Assembly (NCBI GenBank): GCA_030065095.1
Contig: JASJDP010000015.1
Coordinates: forward strand, 1 to 64,000
From: Rhodobacter sp.
GTDB taxonomy: Bacteria > Pseudomonadota > Alphaproteobacteria > Rhodobacterales > Rhodobacteraceae
DNA: 64,000 bases
Direction of reading: 5' to 3'
A program made the translations under genes and the position numbers. Below the pieces are notes generated by a model. The model saw only the letters and a list, made by a program, of their open reading frames with translations. It ran no database searches and was not told the DNA's origin. Of this stretch, positions 42,654 to 55,679 are shown piece by piece. Numbering within the stretch: position 1 is the first letter of the stretch; the number at the start of each line of letters is the position of its first letter.

Positions 42654-42832
42654 AAGCCATTCGGTAGAACGCGGCCGCGCCAAAGCGCAGCCTGCTTCAA
42701 GGATGTGTTCGATGACGTAAGAGGTGGCGGATCGCATTGCCCGTTGACGCCAATGCGATCCTGGAAGTCAGCCCGCGGAGATGGGCCGCGAGCCGGTTGT
42801 TTGCGGATTGTATGTCCAGAGCCTCGACGGGA

Positions 42833-43726
42833 TCAGCCCGCGACAGATGCCCGGTAAATGCTGTCGATCGTGGCCGCCAGCATCGCGTTGAAATCCGCCT
42901 CGCTCTGGTCCACCGACAGGCCTTCGGTCAATGCGCGGCTGAAGCTGGCGATGACGCCGGTGTTCTGCGCCAGCTTGGCGTTGGCCTCATCCCGACTGTA
43001 ACCGCCCGACAGCGCCACGACCCGCATCACGCGCGGATGGTCGACCAGCGGTTTGAAGAGGTTTGGCTGCGTCGGCAGCGAAAGCTTGAGCATCACATAC
43101 TGGCCGTCCGGCAGCGCGTCGAGCTGTCCGATGATCTCGGCCAGCAGGATGTCCTCGGCCTCGGCCTTGTCCGGGATCGAAATTGTCACTTCGGGTTCGA
43201 TGATCGGCACCAGACCCTTGGCGAGGATCCGTTTGCCGATCTCGAACTGCTGCGCGACGTTCGCCGCGATGCCTTGCGCGTTTGCCGCATCGATGACCGA
43301 CCGCATCTTGGTCCCGAATATCCGCTTGGCCACGGCGCGGTCGAGCAGATCGTCGAGCCCGTCGATGGGCTTCATCAGGCGCACGCCGTCGGCTTCGTCC
43401 GCCAAGCCCTTGTCGACCTTCAGAAACGGCACCACGCCGCGCTCGTCCCAAAGATAGTCGCCCGAGGGCTTGCCGCCGATCTCGCGGTCCATCGTCATTT
43501 CGAACAGGATCGCGCCGATCACCTTGTCGCCGCTGAACGCCGGGGCCTGGGCGATGCGGGACCGCATCCGGTGGATCAGGTCGAACATCTCGGCCTCGGA
43601 GGCATAGCGGTCTTCGCCGATGCCGTAGAGGCGCAGCGCCTTGGGGGTCGAGCCGCCCGATTGATCCAGCGCGGCGATGAAGCCCGCGCCCGTACGTACC
43701 TGATCGGCCTGTTTCTGATTTGTCAT
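42833..43726 (-). CDS. fba: Fructose-bisphosphate aldolase, class I
   Basis: The product has 297 residues. [20 protein letters not shown] is at the start and [13 protein letters not shown] follows; [11 protein letters not shown] likely carries the Schiff-base lysine, and PIIEPEV matches class I aldolases. It converts fructose-1,6-bisphosphate to triose phosphates in the cytoplasm. ATG 43,726 gives the standard N-terminus. pgk (45,479) and eno (52,838) lie within 10 kb on the same strand, but other genes separate them. Confidence 0.92.
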   Translation of the reverse strand: MTNQKQADQVRTGAGFIAALDQSGGSTPKALRLYGIGEDRYASEAEMFDLIHRMRSRIAQAPAFSGDKVIGAILFEMTMDREIGGKPSGDYLWDERGVVPFLKVDKGLADEADGVRLMKPIDGLDDLLDRAVAKRIFGTKMRSVIDAANAQGIAANVAQQFEIGKRILAKGLVPIIEPEVTISIPDKAEAEDILLAEIIGQLDALPDGQYVMLKLSLPTQPNLFKPLVDHPRVMRVVALSGGYSRDEANAKLAQNTGVIASFSRALTEGLSVDQSEADFNAMLAATIDSIYRASVAG

Positions 43727-43809
43727 GATGCTCTCCGCTGCAGTCCCGTTGGCCTTGGGTCTAATGCGTTGCGGCATCGAGGCCAACGGGGTTTGCAGCG
43801 CCGTTAGCG

Positions 43810-45414
43810 CTATTTTGCGTAGCGGGCGGGCAGGTCGGCACCAATCCAGAAGTCGAGCGCGATTTCGGCGGCGCGTTCCTCGACCCCGGCCCAGGCGTCG
43901 CGGGCGTCCTGACCGGCCAGGCGGGCGCGTTCGTCCAGCTCCTCCAGCACGCCGGCGGCTTCTGGATCGCCCGCGGCGGCGGCAAGGTTGGCCCAGAACA
44001 GCGCATGCCCGTAGGAGCGGGGCATCGAGATGCCGGAAAGGCGGGCGAGTGCGGTGTCGCGCATCTGGGCGATGGAGGCCGGCGGCTTGCCGGGATAGCT
44101 GACCTCGCCCGACAGATCGGACTGAATCGCCAGGACTTCGGCAAAGGGCAGAACCGTCTCCAGCCTGTCGAGCCGGGCGGCGGCCCCTTCGGCCCTGGCC
44201 TCGCCCGCGCGGAGCGCCCAACGGTAGGCGAGCTCCGGCATCGTGTCGGCGAAGGCGTCCGCGATAACCACGGCCGCCCCACCGTCCCCTTCTTCCGCAA
44301 GCGGGATCATCAGATCCATGCCCTTGCCATAGTTGCGCGGCGCGCCCTCGCCCGTCAGCAACGCGGTGCCGATCCGGCGGCGGTCGTCGGCCGACAGGGC
44401 GGCGGTGTCGCCCATCGCCTGTTCCAGCAATGCGGCGGGCAGCATCCGGGCGGTGCTGGCGGGCGCGAGCGCCAGTTGCGGCAGGAGCGTATCGAAGGCG
44501 ACCCGAGGGTCGTCTTCCATCGCCGGAAAATCGAGAAAGGTGTCGGTGTCCATGCTGGTCTGCAGGACCAGCGTTTCGGGATTGGCCAGGAAGGCGGGCC
44601 AGGCGCTGGCGATGGATTTGACGAAGGCGCGCTGCGCGTCTGTGAGCCCGGTTTCGTCCTCGGAGGCGTCCGGGCCGGCAGCGTCGCGGTTCATGTCGAT
44701 CAGGGCCTGGCCGATCGCGCCCTCGACGACCAGCCCGGCGCCGTCAGAGGTAAAGGGCGGCGGGACCAGTGGCCTGATGGCGTCCCAGGCGCCCTTGTTC
44801 TCGACCGACAGCGTGGCGCTTTCAAGAAAGATCACCGGTTCGGGCTCTTCCATGTCCTCGCGCCCGTCGGCCCAGATATAGGCGGCGTGGGCGGTCATAT
44901 CGATTGCGGCGACGTCCTGGATGTCGCTGTAAAGCCGCAGGGTCATGTCCGAGGCGGCAACGCCGTAGTCCAGATCGAAGGTCATCCACGGCATAGTGAT
45001 CTCGTCGGTCCCGAGCATGGCGAGACCCTGGCGTGGCTCTTCCGGCAGACAGCTGTCGGGAAACGTCAGGCCGACGAGGCGGACCTTTAGCCGCAGGCGG
45101 TCGATCTCGTCGATGGCGCCGCTGCGCAATGTAATGCGCTCGATCCCGACCTCGCAGGTGCCGTCTTCGTCCCACTCGGGCAGCGGCCAGGCCTTGATAT
45201 CCGTCATCGTCACCGCGCCGGTGCGCAGATCGACGCGCATGTCGCCGTATTTCAGATCCATCTGGGTGCGCAGCGCCATGATGCCGCTTTGCAGCACCCG
45301 CTGCATCAGCCGGTCGAGCGACAGCATGTCCAGTAATGTGGGGCCGGCGGCCTGTGCATGGGCGAGGCCGGGCAGGGCAAGGGCAAAGGTCGTTGTGGCA
45401 AGCAGGCGGCGCAT
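43810..45414 (-). CDS. Periplasmic protein with Sel1-like C-terminus, unknown function
   Basis: The product has 534 residues. A signal peptide ([22 protein letters not shown]) is followed by a beta-rich domain (about 30-250) and a helical C-terminal part (about 280-530) with SEL1-type repeat features such as [25 protein letters not shown]-like and [12 protein letters not shown] segments. Conserved cysteines occur near 85 and 120. No enzymatic motif is seen. It may be a scaffold for envelope assembly; the name is provisional. Confidence 0.6.
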   Translation of the reverse strand: MRRLLATTTFALALPGLAHAQAAGPTLLDMLSLDRLMQRVLQSGIMALRTQMDLKYGDMRVDLRTGAVTMTDIKAWPLPEWDEDGTCEVGIERITLRSGAIDEIDRLRLKVRLVGLTFPDSCLPEEPRQGLAMLGTDEITMPWMTFDLDYGVAASDMTLRLYSDIQDVAAIDMTAHAAYIWADGREDMEEPEPVIFLESATLSVENKGAWDAIRPLVPPPFTSDGAGLVVEGAIGQALIDMNRDAAGPDASEDETGLTDAQRAFVKSIASAWPAFLANPETLVLQTSMDTDTFLDFPAMEDDPRVAFDTLLPQLALAPASTARMLPAALLEQAMGDTAALSADDRRRIGTALLTGEGAPRNYGKGMDLMIPLAEEGDGGAAVVIADAFADTMPELAYRWALRAGEARAEGAAARLDRLETVLPFAEVLAIQSDLSGEVSYPGKPPASIAQMRDTALARLSGISMPRSYGHALFWANLAAAAGDPEAAGVLEELDERARLAGQDARDAWAGVEERAAEIALDFWIGADLPARYAK

Positions 45415-45478
45415 CGTCGAAATCCCCTCGATTGGCGGTGACTACCGGGGGTGATCAGACGACGATGCGCGCGCTAAA

Positions 45479-46669
<1,191 letters not shown>

Positions 46670-46799
46670 TGTACAGTTCTCCATAGACGCGCCGCCCTCC
46701 TGACACGCGATTCTGCGATCCGGGTCAAGGCGGCGCTTTGACCTTTCCCTTCGCGCCCATGCCGCCTAAGTTGCCGCGAAACGAGTTGAGAGGACCGAA

Positions 46800-47306
46800 A
46801 TGGCCGAGATCAAAGACCCCGAAAACACCATCCTGATCGAGCTGAAGGACGGAACCGTCACCATCGAGCTGCTGCCCGACGTGGCCCCCGAACACTGCAA
46901 GCGGATCAAGGAACTGGCGCGCGAAGGTGCCTATGACAATGTCGTTTTTCACCGCGTGATCGACGGATTCATGGCGCAGACCGGCGATGTCGAGAACGGC
47001 TGTACCGAGAAGTCCTTCGACATTCGCCGCGCGGGCACCGGCGGGTCGTCGAAACCCGATCTTCCGGCGGAATTCAGCGGCGTGCCGCATGATCGCGGGA
47101 CGCTGGGCGCAGCGCGGTCGTCGAACCCCAACTCGGCCAACTCGCAGTTCTTCATCAACTTTTCGGACAACCATTTTCTCAACCGTCAATACACGGTCTA
47201 TGGCCGGGTGACATCGGGGATGGAGCATGTGGACGCGATCGTGCGCGGCGAGCCGCCGGCAAATCCGGACAAGATGATCTCGATGAAGGTCGCGGCCGAT
47301 GCGTAA
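46800..47306 (+). CDS. ppiB: Peptidyl-prolyl isomerase, cytoplasmic cyclophilin
   Basis: The product has 168 residues without signal peptide. The cyclophilin active-site motifs VVFHRVIDGFMAQTGD, GTLGAARSSNPNSANSQFFINF and NRQYTVYGRVTSG are present. It catalyses cis-trans isomerisation of prolyl bonds. It overlaps the next cyclophilin by eight bases; the two proteins share the same motifs, and the second is exported. Confidence 0.93.
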   Translation: MAEIKDPENTILIELKDGTVTIELLPDVAPEHCKRIKELAREGAYDNVVFHRVIDGFMAQTGDVENGCTEKSFDIRRAGTGGSSKPDLPAEFSGVPHDRGTLGAARSSNPNSANSQFFINFSDNHFLNRQYTVYGRVTSGMEHVDAIVRGEPPANPDKMISMKVAADA

Positions 47307-47850
47307 GCTTGCCGTCGCGCTCGGCCTGTTGGCCGCGCCGGCCTTCGCCGGCGGGATCGAGATCACCGTCGAGGGGCAGTTCACCAGCGGCGTGATCAGC
47401 ATCGATCTGCTGGAGGATGTGGCGCCGGCCCACGTGGCGCAGATCACCCGGCTGGCCGCCGAGGGGTTTTATGACGGCGTCTATTTCCACCGGGTGATCG
47501 ACGGCTTCATGGCGCAGACCGGCGATGGCGAGTTCGGCAAGGTCGGGGGCGGCACCCTGCGCCGGGCCGGCACCGGGGGATCGGCGCTGCCGGACATCGA
47601 GGCCGAGTTTTCCGACATTCCCTTCGAACGCGGTGTCGTCGGCATGGCGCGCAGCCAGGACCCGGATTCGGCCAACAGCCAGTTCTTCATCATGTTCGAC
47701 GAAGGCGCCTTTCTGAACGGGCAATATACCGTCGTGGGCCGGGTGACCGAAGGGCTGGACGTGCTCGACGGCATCAAGCGCGGGGACGGCAGCACGCTGC
47801 AGGTCACCGGTGAGCCGGATCATATGGTGTCGGTCGTCGTGACCGAGTGA
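47299..47850 (+). CDS. Peptidyl-prolyl isomerase, periplasmic cyclophilin
   Basis: The product has 183 residues with an N-terminal signal (MRKLAVALGLLAAPAFAGG). Motifs VYFHRVIDGFMAQTGD, GVVGMARSQDPDSANSQFFIMF and GQYTVVGRVTEG match PpiA-type cyclophilins. It follows ppiB with an 8-nt overlap, giving a cytoplasmic/periplasmic pair in one operon. A 21-bp palindrome lies ten bases after its stop. Confidence 0.92.
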   Translation: MRKLAVALGLLAAPAFAGGIEITVEGQFTSGVISIDLLEDVAPAHVAQITRLAAEGFYDGVYFHRVIDGFMAQTGDGEFGKVGGGTLRRAGTGGSALPDIEAEFSDIPFERGVVGMARSQDPDSANSQFFIMFDEGAFLNGQYTVVGRVTEGLDVLDGIKRGDGSTLQVTGEPDHMVSVVVTE

Positions 47851-47860
47851 GGCCGGGCGG

Positions 47861-47881
47861 CGAATTTTCGGCGAAAATTCG
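47861..47881. repeat. 21-bp perfect palindrome, copy 2
   Basis: Same sequence as copy 1 (CGAATTTTCG, G, CGAAAATTCG), ten bases after the periplasmic cyclophilin stop. It is followed by TTTCCC, so a short-T terminator is possible. Confidence 0.75.
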
Positions 47882-47973
47882 TTTCCCTGACGGGGTCTCA
47901 ATACCGCGTGAGCGGGGCTAGTCGCGTGGTGCGTCCTCTGCCACTTTCCGTGACAAGACGAGGAGGACATTCC

Positions 47974-48942
47974 ATGCGCGCGAAATCCCTGATTGCTGCG
48001 GCGGTCCTGAGCCTGTCCGTGGCCGCCGCGGCCGTTGCCAGCCCCGAGTTCTGGCGGTACGAGTGGCCGGACACCAATTTCGAAAAGACCAGTGTCGAAA
48101 GCTGGACCGAGATCCTGTCCGGCGGACCGCCGAAGGACGGCATTCCCGCCCTGAGCGACCCGTCCTTCCTAAAGGCCGGCGACGAGACGAGGATCGGGGA
48201 CCGCGAGCCGGTGATCACCGTCGAACTGGACGGTCGGGAACCGCGGGCCTATCCGATCCGGTATCTCACCTGGCATGAGATCGTGAACGACAGGATCGGC
48301 GGCACGCCGGTGGCCGTGACCTTCTGCCCGTTGTGCAATTCGGGCATCACATTCGACCGGCGGGTGCAGGGCCGCGAGCTGACCTTCGGTGTGTCGGGCA
48401 AGCTGCGGAATTCCGATATGGTGATGTATGACCGCGAAACCCAGTCGTGGTGGCAACAGGCCATCGGCGAGGGGATCGTGGGCGAGATGACCGGCGTCGA
48501 GTTGACGCAGTTGCCGACCTGGATGGAAAGCTGGGCCGAGTTCAAGGCGCGCAATCCAGACGGGCTGGTGATGGATCAGCCGCGCTATCCGCGCACTTAT
48601 GGCAGAAATCCGTATGTGAACTATGACAGCTCGCGGCGTCCGTTCCTCTACAACGGTGAAATGCCGCCACACGGCATTCCGCCGCTGGCACGTGTGGTGC
48701 GCGTGGATGACCGGGCTTGGCCGGTGTCGCGGCTGGCGGATGTCGGAGAACTGCGCGAGGCCGGGCTGACCTTTACCTGGACGGCGGGTCAGGCTTCGGC
48801 GCTCGATTCCGCGTCAATCGGCAAGGGCAGGGATGTGGGCACGATCCGGGTAAAGATGGACGGGCGCGACGTGCCGCACGACGTGATGTTCGCCTTCGCC
48901 TTCCACGCCTTCTACCCCGACGGCACCTGGATGCTGAACTGA
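47974..48942 (+). CDS. DUF3179 family periplasmic protein
   Basis: The product has 322 residues. A signal peptide (MRAKSLIAAAVLSLSVAAAAVAS) is followed by LTWHEIVNDRIGGTPVAVTFCPLCNSGITFDR and MYDRETQSWWQQAIGE, the DUF3179 hallmarks with CPLC and WWQ. A CxxC may bind a metal or cofactor. The enzymatic role is unknown to me. AGGAGGAC precedes ATG 47,974. The gene stands alone after the cyclophilins. Confidence 0.85.
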   Translation: MRAKSLIAAAVLSLSVAAAAVASPEFWRYEWPDTNFEKTSVESWTEILSGGPPKDGIPALSDPSFLKAGDETRIGDREPVITVELDGREPRAYPIRYLTWHEIVNDRIGGTPVAVTFCPLCNSGITFDRRVQGRELTFGVSGKLRNSDMVMYDRETQSWWQQAIGEGIVGEMTGVELTQLPTWMESWAEFKARNPDGLVMDQPRYPRTYGRNPYVNYDSSRRPFLYNGEMPPHGIPPLARVVRVDDRAWPVSRLADVGELREAGLTFTWTAGQASALDSASIGKGRDVGTIRVKMDGRDVPHDVMFAFAFHAFYPDGTWMLN

Positions 48943-49387
48943 AACGCCCAGGCCGATTTCGGTGGGCTTTCACCTTTGATGCGATGAAGAAAAGGGTCCC
49001 CCATTGGCCTTGAGCGGACGTTGCCGACGAAGCGGGTCGCCTGACCATCACCTCTCCTTCAGGCTACGAACCGGCGATGGCGCGACTCGTCACTTGACTG
49101 GCAATGCCCGCTCCAGGCCGGTGCCAACCGGTGCGCCACGCCCATCCTGCTATGGGCAAGCGCTCTCGCCACCTCCACGCCGCGCAGTCACAGCGATCAT
49201 CGGCTTATGCCGAGGTCGACAGGCGGGATTAGCGATGAAATCCGGCCGGAATCGAGCGGAATGTTCGTCTCGGACGATGCATTAATCCGGGCATGGGCCC
49301 GCTGTCCCATCGGGTTGGTGGCGCATCATTGGAGTGCTGAGGCGTTTTCGAGGTGTTGCAGAGCGTCCCCGCGGGGGCGCCTGGGGA
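48943..49387. other. Intergenic region carrying a short repeat
   Basis: This 445-base gap lies between the convergent DUF3179 and tyrS genes. A 105-base element at 49,011-49,115 occupies part of it. The rest shows only short arginine-rich frames. GC-rich arms near 49,364-49,382 could form a hairpin downstream of tyrS, without a T tract. Confidence 0.5.
49011..49115 (+). repeat. Short relative of the MITE-like repeat, copy C
   Basis: It begins TGAGCGGACGTTGCC and ends GGCAATGCCCGCTCCA, an imperfect inverted pair matching the ends of copy B at 42,432. The centre has only CCGGCGATGGCGCG in common with A and B. About 105 bases, so it looks like an internally deleted member. Confidence 0.6.
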
Positions 49388-50641
49388 TCATTCCGACAAG
49401 GTCACCAATGCGTGCCGTTTCTTTCCGGCGCTCAGCTTGACGGGCGAGGCCAGCGCTGCGGTGTCGAGCATCATTCCCGCATCCGTCAACGGCGCGTCGT
49501 CGATCCGGGCGCCGTGATCCGCGATCAGCCGTTTCGCCTCCTTGCCCGACTTCGCCAGGCCCGAGCGCACGATCAGCTGCACCACCGAGATCCCGTCGCC
49601 GACATCCGCGGCCGTCAGTTCCAGCGTTGGCAGATCGTCGCCCACACCGCCCTTTTCGAACACCGCGCGCGCCGTTGCCTCCGCGGCCTGCGCCGCCTCG
49701 GCCCCATGCGCCAGCGTGGTGACCTCGTTGGCAAGACGCACTTTCGCCTCGTTGACCTCGGTGCCTGCCAGCGCCCCCAGCCGGTCGCATTCTTCGACGG
49801 GCAGCTCGGTGAACATCCGCAGGAATTTGCCCACATCCGCATCGGCGACGTTGCGCCACCACTGCCAGAACTCGTAGGCGCTCATCATGTCTTCGTTGAG
49901 CCAGACGGCGCCCTCGACCGACTTGCCCATCTTCTTGCCATCCGAACGGGTGACCAGCGGGGTGGTCAGGCCGTAGGCCTCTGCCCGTTCGACCCGGCGG
50001 ATCAGGTCGGTGCCCGAGACGATGTTGCCCCATTGGTCCGAACCGCCCATCTGCAGGCTGCAGCCATAGCGGCGGTAAAGCTCGAGGAAGTCGTAGCTTT
50101 GCAGCAGCATGTAGTTGAACTCGATAAAGCTCAGCGCCTGTTCGCGGTCGAGCCGAGACTTGACCGATTCGAAGGCCATCAGCCGGTTCACGGTGAAATG
50201 CCTGCCGATGTCGCGCAGAAACTCGATGTATTTCAGCTCGTCCAGCCAATCGGCATTGTTCGGCATCAGCGCATCGGTCGGTCCGTCGCCGTAGGTGATA
50301 TAGCGTGAGAACACGTTGCGGATCGACTGGGCGTTGGCGTTGATCTGCTCGACCGAGATCAGCTTGCGCATCTCGTCCTTGCCCGACGGGTCGCCCACCT
50401 TGGTGGTGCCGCCGCCCATCAGCGTGATCGGCCGGTGGCCGGTCTTTTGCAGCCACCTGAGCAGCATGATCTGCACGAGGTTCCCGATATGCAGGCTCGA
50501 GGCCGTCAGATCGTAGCCGATATAGGCGGTGACCACACCCGTCAGCAGGCGGTCGTCAAGCTCCTGCAGATCGGTACAGTCGGCCAGGAAACCGCGGGTG
50601 CTGATCTGGTGCAGGAACTCGGATTTCGGGTGGTAGGCCAT
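49388..50641 (-). CDS. tyrS: Tyrosyl-tRNA synthetase
   Basis: The product has 417 residues. The class I signature is HIGN in [11 protein letters not shown], and the KMSKS-like loop is KMGKS in [24 protein letters not shown] and the tyrosine pocket [11 protein letters not shown] are present, and a C-terminal S4-like domain follows. It charges tRNA-Tyr in the cytoplasm. Divergent from anmK with 61 bases between. Confidence 0.95.
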   Translation of the reverse strand: MAYHPKSEFLHQISTRGFLADCTDLQELDDRLLTGVVTAYIGYDLTASSLHIGNLVQIMLLRWLQKTGHRPITLMGGGTTKVGDPSGKDEMRKLISVEQINANAQSIRNVFSRYITYGDGPTDALMPNNADWLDELKYIEFLRDIGRHFTVNRLMAFESVKSRLDREQALSFIEFNYMLLQSYDFLELYRRYGCSLQMGGSDQWGNIVSGTDLIRRVERAEAYGLTTPLVTRSDGKKMGKSVEGAVWLNEDMMSAYEFWQWWRNVADADVGKFLRMFTELPVEECDRLGALAGTEVNEAKVRLANEVTTLAHGAEAAQAAEATARAVFEKGGVGDDLPTLELTAADVGDGISVVQLIVRSGLAKSGKEAKRLIADHGARIDDAPLTDAGMMLDTAALASPVKLSAGKKRHALVTLSE

Positions 50642-50702
50642 CGCGTTTCAGTCCATCGTTTCGCCGGGCCGATATACTGGGGCCTTGGGCCGAGGGGAAG
50701 CC

Positions 50703-51818
50703 ATGATGATCGCCAGCAAAGCCGGGGCGCCGGTCTGGGCGCTGGGCGCGATGTCGGGGACGTCGCTGGACGGGGTCGATGCCGCGCTGGTGCGCACCGA
50801 CGGCGAGACGATCCTTGAGTTCGGCGAAACCGGGTACCGGCCGTATTCGGCGGCGGAACGCGAGGTGCTGCGCGCGGGCCTCGGCCGATGGCCGGGCGCG
50901 CCAGAGGCGGTCGCGGCGGCGGCTGTCGTCGAAACCGCGCATGCCGAACTGCTTTCGGATTTCGCTGCGGACATCGTCGGGTTCCACGGTCAGACGCTGG
51001 CGCATGACCCGCGCGGGCGCGGCACGCATCAGGCCGGGGATGGGGCTTTGCTGGCCGAGGTACTGGGGGTGCCGGTGGTCTGGGATTTCCGGTCGGCGGA
51101 TGTCGCATTGGGCGGAGAAGGCGCCCCGCTGGCGCCGTTCTTTCACTTCGCCTGTGCAAAATGGATCGGGGCGGAGGCGCCGATGGCGTTTCTGAATCTG
51201 GGCGGGGTGGCGAACCTGACATGGGTCGATCCGGGGGCTCCGACACCGGAGACCGACGGTGCGCTTCTGGCGTTCGATACCGGGCCCGCCAATGCCCCGC
51301 TGGACGACCTGATGCAGACGCGGCGCGGGGAGCGCTTCGATCGGGATGGTGGACTGGCGGCGGCCGGACAGGCCGACAGAACGCTGGTCGCGCAGTTTCT
51401 TCAGCACGGATATTTCTTAAGAATACCCCCTAAATCCTTGGATAGAAACGAGTTTCCAAGACTATCGGAGATGATTTCGGAACTGAGCGACGCGGATGCG
51501 GCGGCGACGCTGGTCGGCATCGCGGTGGCCTCGGTCGCGCGGGGGATGGAGCATTTTCCCGCGCCGCCGGACCGGGTGCTCGTCACAGGGGGCGGTCGCC
51601 GGAACCCGGTGATCATGGCCGAACTCGGCCAGGCCCTGGACTGCCCGGTGGCGCCTGTCGAGACGGTGGGGCTGGATGGCGATATGCTGGAGGCGCAGGC
51701 CTTCGCCTTTCTCGCAGTGCGTGTCGCACGCGGACTGCCCACCACCTGTCCGGGCACGACGGGAGTGTCTGCGGCGGTGGGTGGCGGGAGGCTGTCGCGT
51801 CCGTCCGCAGAGGGGTGA
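50703..51818 (+). CDS. anmK: Anhydro-N-acetylmuramic acid kinase
   Basis: The product has 371 residues. AnmK phosphorylates 1,6-anhydroMurNAc released from peptidoglycan, for cell-wall recycling. [50 protein letters not shown] and [12 protein letters not shown] are family motifs. The ATG ATG start follows GAGGGG. The middle of the gene has a locally A/T-rich patch near 51,415-51,470. Confidence 0.95.
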   Translation: MMIASKAGAPVWALGAMSGTSLDGVDAALVRTDGETILEFGETGYRPYSAAEREVLRAGLGRWPGAPEAVAAAAVVETAHAELLSDFAADIVGFHGQTLAHDPRGRGTHQAGDGALLAEVLGVPVVWDFRSADVALGGEGAPLAPFFHFACAKWIGAEAPMAFLNLGGVANLTWVDPGAPTPETDGALLAFDTGPANAPLDDLMQTRRGERFDRDGGLAAAGQADRTLVAQFLQHGYFLRIPPKSLDRNEFPRLSEMISELSDADAAATLVGIAVASVARGMEHFPAPPDRVLVTGGGRRNPVIMAELGQALDCPVAPVETVGLDGDMLEAQAFAFLAVRVARGLPTTCPGTTGVSAAVGGGRLSRPSAEG

Positions 51819-51840
51819 TCCAAGCCGGCGTCTCTGTGAA

Positions 51841-51904
51841 CAGGCATTGCCCCGGACGGCAAGAGGCAGCCGCGATTTGCCGTTCCGCATGGCTGCAATG
51901 CCTG
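51841..51904. repeat. Nested inverted repeat between convergent genes
   Basis: CAGGCATTGC (51,841) and GCAATGCCTG (51,895) are perfect inverses, and within them CGGACGGCAA and TTGCCGTTCCG also pair. It sits between the anmK and cupin stops. It may be a bidirectional terminator, though no T run follows, or a degraded relative of the MITE-like ends. Confidence 0.4.
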
Positions 51905-51906
51905 CG

Positions 51907-52329
51907 TCAGGGAATGTCGAAGCCGGGCGGCGCCAGTTCGAACCCGGCGAAATCGAAACCGGGAGAAACGGTGCACCCGGCAAGTGTGTAGGCGCCCATT
52001 GGCTCGGCCGACTGCCAGTGGTGCGCGGGGACAAGGATCTGCGGTTCCTCGCCCGCGGCGAAATCCGGACCGAGGCGGTGCGCGGCGGCAGGGCCGGTCC
52101 CGGTTTCCGCGATGCGCAGGATCAGCGGGGCCCCGGCGTAGAAATGCCAGATCTCGGCCGCGTCGACCCGATGCCAGTGGCTGCGTTCGCCCGATTTCAG
52201 CAGGAAATAGATGCAGGTGCCGGCAGGGCGGCTGCCGTCTGCCGCCTCGGCGACCCAGGTCTGGCGGTACCAGCCGCCTTCGGGATGCGGGGCAAGGTCA
52301 AGGCGTGCGATGATCTCGTCGGCCGTCAC
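51907..52329 (-). CDS. Cupin protein, DUF985 family
   Basis: The product has 140 residues. DLAPHPEGGWYRQTW, the metal-box SHWHRVDAAEIWHFYAG, and the end HWQSAEPMGAYTLAGCTVSPGFDFAGFEL fit DUF985 cupins, with His residues in SHWHR as possible metal ligands. Substrate unknown. Its start overlaps the end of the GNAT gene by four bases. Confidence 0.9.
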   Translation of the reverse strand: MTADEIIARLDLAPHPEGGWYRQTWVAEAADGSRPAGTCIYFLLKSGERSHWHRVDAAEIWHFYAGAPLILRIAETGTGPAAAHRLGPDFAAGEEPQILVPAHHWQSAEPMGAYTLAGCTVSPGFDFAGFELAPPGFDIP

Positions 52330-52832
52330 AGATCGATGCCGTAGAACACGATATTCTCGGAATATTGCGGGTCGAGTTCATAAAATCCGGGGATGAGGGA
52401 GAATCCGAGCGCCTTGTAGAGCGCGATGGCCTCGGTCAGCACGACCATCGTGTCCAGCACCATGCGGCGGTAGCCATCGGCCCTGGCCAGCGCCATGGCC
52501 TCTTCGAACAGCAGCCGTCCCAGACCTTGCCCGCGGGCGGCATCGGCGACGAAGACGCGCTTGATCTCGCAGGTTGCGTCGTCAATTCGGTGGGTCATGG
52601 CACAGGCCAGCACCTCGCCATCCAGTCCGCCCACGAAGATCGCCCCATCGGGCCGGCTGTGCAATTCGGGCAGCCGGTCGAGCAGGTCCTGAAATACGTC
52701 TTCCTTGTAGTAGTTTTCCGCGACGTCCGAGATGCCGCGATGACGTTCGATCAGAAGGTCGCGATAGGCGCGGCACAACTCGTGCACGGCGGGCATATCG
52801 TCGGGGCGGGCTTGGCGTATGAACGTGGACAT
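52326..52832 (-). CDS. GNAT family N-acetyltransferase
   Basis: The product has 168 residues. A GNAT fold with acetyl-CoA site KRVFVADAARGQGLGRLLFEEAMALA and the C-terminal ALYKALGFSLIPGFYELDPQYSEN. Substrate unknown. ATG 52,832 is used; an upstream TTG is possible. It begins five bases after eno ends and overlaps the cupin gene, so eno-GNAT-cupin are one transcription unit. Confidence 0.85.
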   Translation of the reverse strand: MSTFIRQARPDDMPAVHELCRAYRDLLIERHRGISDVAENYYKEDVFQDLLDRLPELHSRPDGAIFVGGLDGEVLACAMTHRIDDATCEIKRVFVADAARGQGLGRLLFEEAMALARADGYRRMVLDTMVVLTEAIALYKALGFSLIPGFYELDPQYSENIVFYGIDL

Positions 52833-52837
52833 GGGTC

Positions 52838-54121
<1,284 letters not shown>

Positions 54122-54308
54122 TCAGGCGTGGAAAAGTCGTCCGGTTTCTTAGCAAGGATTTACAGGATGTGAAACTGGGTATGTTAGCGGTACCACATTC
54201 GCGCTATGGGCGAGTTGCGAACCCTATCGATGCCATAGACGGCGCGCTTGGGCAATCGTTTTGGTTCCGCCGTCATTGCGGGTACGCTGGCTGGCAAAGG
54301 GGCAGGCC

Positions 54309-55679
54309 ATGGGCGGCAGAAGAATGTCGGGCAGCGAATTGCTGAAAAAGGCGGTGGAACTGCACCGGTCGGGGCGAGCGGAGGACGCGGCAAAGCTGTT
54401 GCGGCCCCTGATCGCGGCCGAGCCGGGCAATGCCGAGGCCGTGCATATGCTGGGGCTCTGTCAAGCCGCGCTCAAGGATTTCGCCGGCGCCCGCAAATCC
54501 ATCGCCCGCGCACTTCGGATGGCGCCGGACGTTGCGGCCTATCATCACAACATGGCCGGCGTGCTGTCGTCGCTTGGCAGGCTCTTCGAGGCCGAGGGGC
54601 ATTTCCGCGAGGCGATCCGGCTGAAGCCGGATTACGCGGAGGCTTTCTTTAACCTGTCCGGCAACATCCGCCTGCACCATCCCGATCCGCTGCTCGACCA
54701 GATCGAGGCGCTACTCGACACGGACCTGGACCGGCGCGACCGGTGCTTTGCCCATTTCGCGGCAGGTAAGTTCTGGAACGATCTGAAAGACTACGAACGG
54801 GCCTTTCCGCATTATCTGATGGGAAACGCAGCGAAAGGGGCGGTCTACGACGCCGGTGCCGTCGACGCGCAGTGCGACGCGATCATGCGGGTGTTCGATG
54901 CCGGGTTTCTGGCCGAACGCAACGCGGCGGCGCTGGAGACCGGGGGGCGGGCGGTATTCATCGTCGGGATGCCGCGCTCGGGAACCTCGCTGACCGAACA
55001 GATCCTGGCGAGCCATCCGGCGGTGCATGGCGCGGGCGAGCTGCCCGACATCAACGCGATCGCCGGGACTCTTGGAAAATATGCCGATGGCGCCCCCGAT
55101 TATCCCGACAGCGCGCTCGGCGCGGCGCCGCGGGTGTTTCAGGGGCTGGCCCGCCAATATCTGGATATGCTGGCGCGGCGCGCCCCCGGATCGGCCTGCG
55201 TCACCAACAAGATGCCGCTCGACTTCCGGCATCTCGGACTGATCGCCTGCCTGTTCCGCGATCCGGTGATCCTGCACTGCGCCCGCGATCCGATGGACAC
55301 TTGCCTGTCCTGTTTCTTTCAGAATTTCCGGTCGGGGCAGGAATTCTCGTTTGACCTGAAAAATCTGGGCCATTTCTACCGCGCCTACCGCCGGATCATG
55401 GCGCATTGGGCGCGGGTGCTGCCGGTCTGCGTCACCGAGATCCGCTACGAAGCGCTTGTCGAGGATACCGAAACCGAGGCGCGCCGGGCCTTGTCGGCGA
55501 TGGGGCTGGACTGGCACCCCGATTGCGCAACAGCGCACCGAACCGAGCGGAGCGTGGCAACGGCGAGCCGCTGGCAGGTCCGGCAGCCGGTCTACCGAAG
55601 TTCAGCCGGCCGCTGGCGGCGTTACGAGGCGCATCTGGGCCCGCTGCGCGCCGCGCTTGGGGACGTACTCACTTCTTGA
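54309..55679 (+). CDS. TPR-repeat sulfotransferase
   Basis: The product has 456 residues. An N-terminal TPR array (about 10-130: AVELHRSGRAEDAAKLLRPL, LGLCQAALKDFAGARKSIARAL, GRLFEAEGHFREAIRLKPDY) precedes a PAPS-dependent sulfotransferase domain with FIVGMPRSGTSLTEQILASHP (5'-PSB loop) and LHCARDPMDTCLSCFFQNF (3'-PB). Its acceptor is unknown; such proteins are often linked to envelope or polysaccharide modification. ATG 54,309 is used; MSG at 54,324 is an alternative. The end overlaps the convergent Fur-family gene by 11 bases. Confidence 0.87.
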   Translation: MGGRRMSGSELLKKAVELHRSGRAEDAAKLLRPLIAAEPGNAEAVHMLGLCQAALKDFAGARKSIARALRMAPDVAAYHHNMAGVLSSLGRLFEAEGHFREAIRLKPDYAEAFFNLSGNIRLHHPDPLLDQIEALLDTDLDRRDRCFAHFAAGKFWNDLKDYERAFPHYLMGNAAKGAVYDAGAVDAQCDAIMRVFDAGFLAERNAAALETGGRAVFIVGMPRSGTSLTEQILASHPAVHGAGELPDINAIAGTLGKYADGAPDYPDSALGAAPRVFQGLARQYLDMLARRAPGSACVTNKMPLDFRHLGLIACLFRDPVILHCARDPMDTCLSCFFQNFRSGQEFSFDLKNLGHFYRAYRRIMAHWARVLPVCVTEIRYEALVEDTETEARRALSAMGLDWHPDCATAHRTERSVATASRWQVRQPVYRSSAGRWRRYEAHLGPLRAALGDVLTS

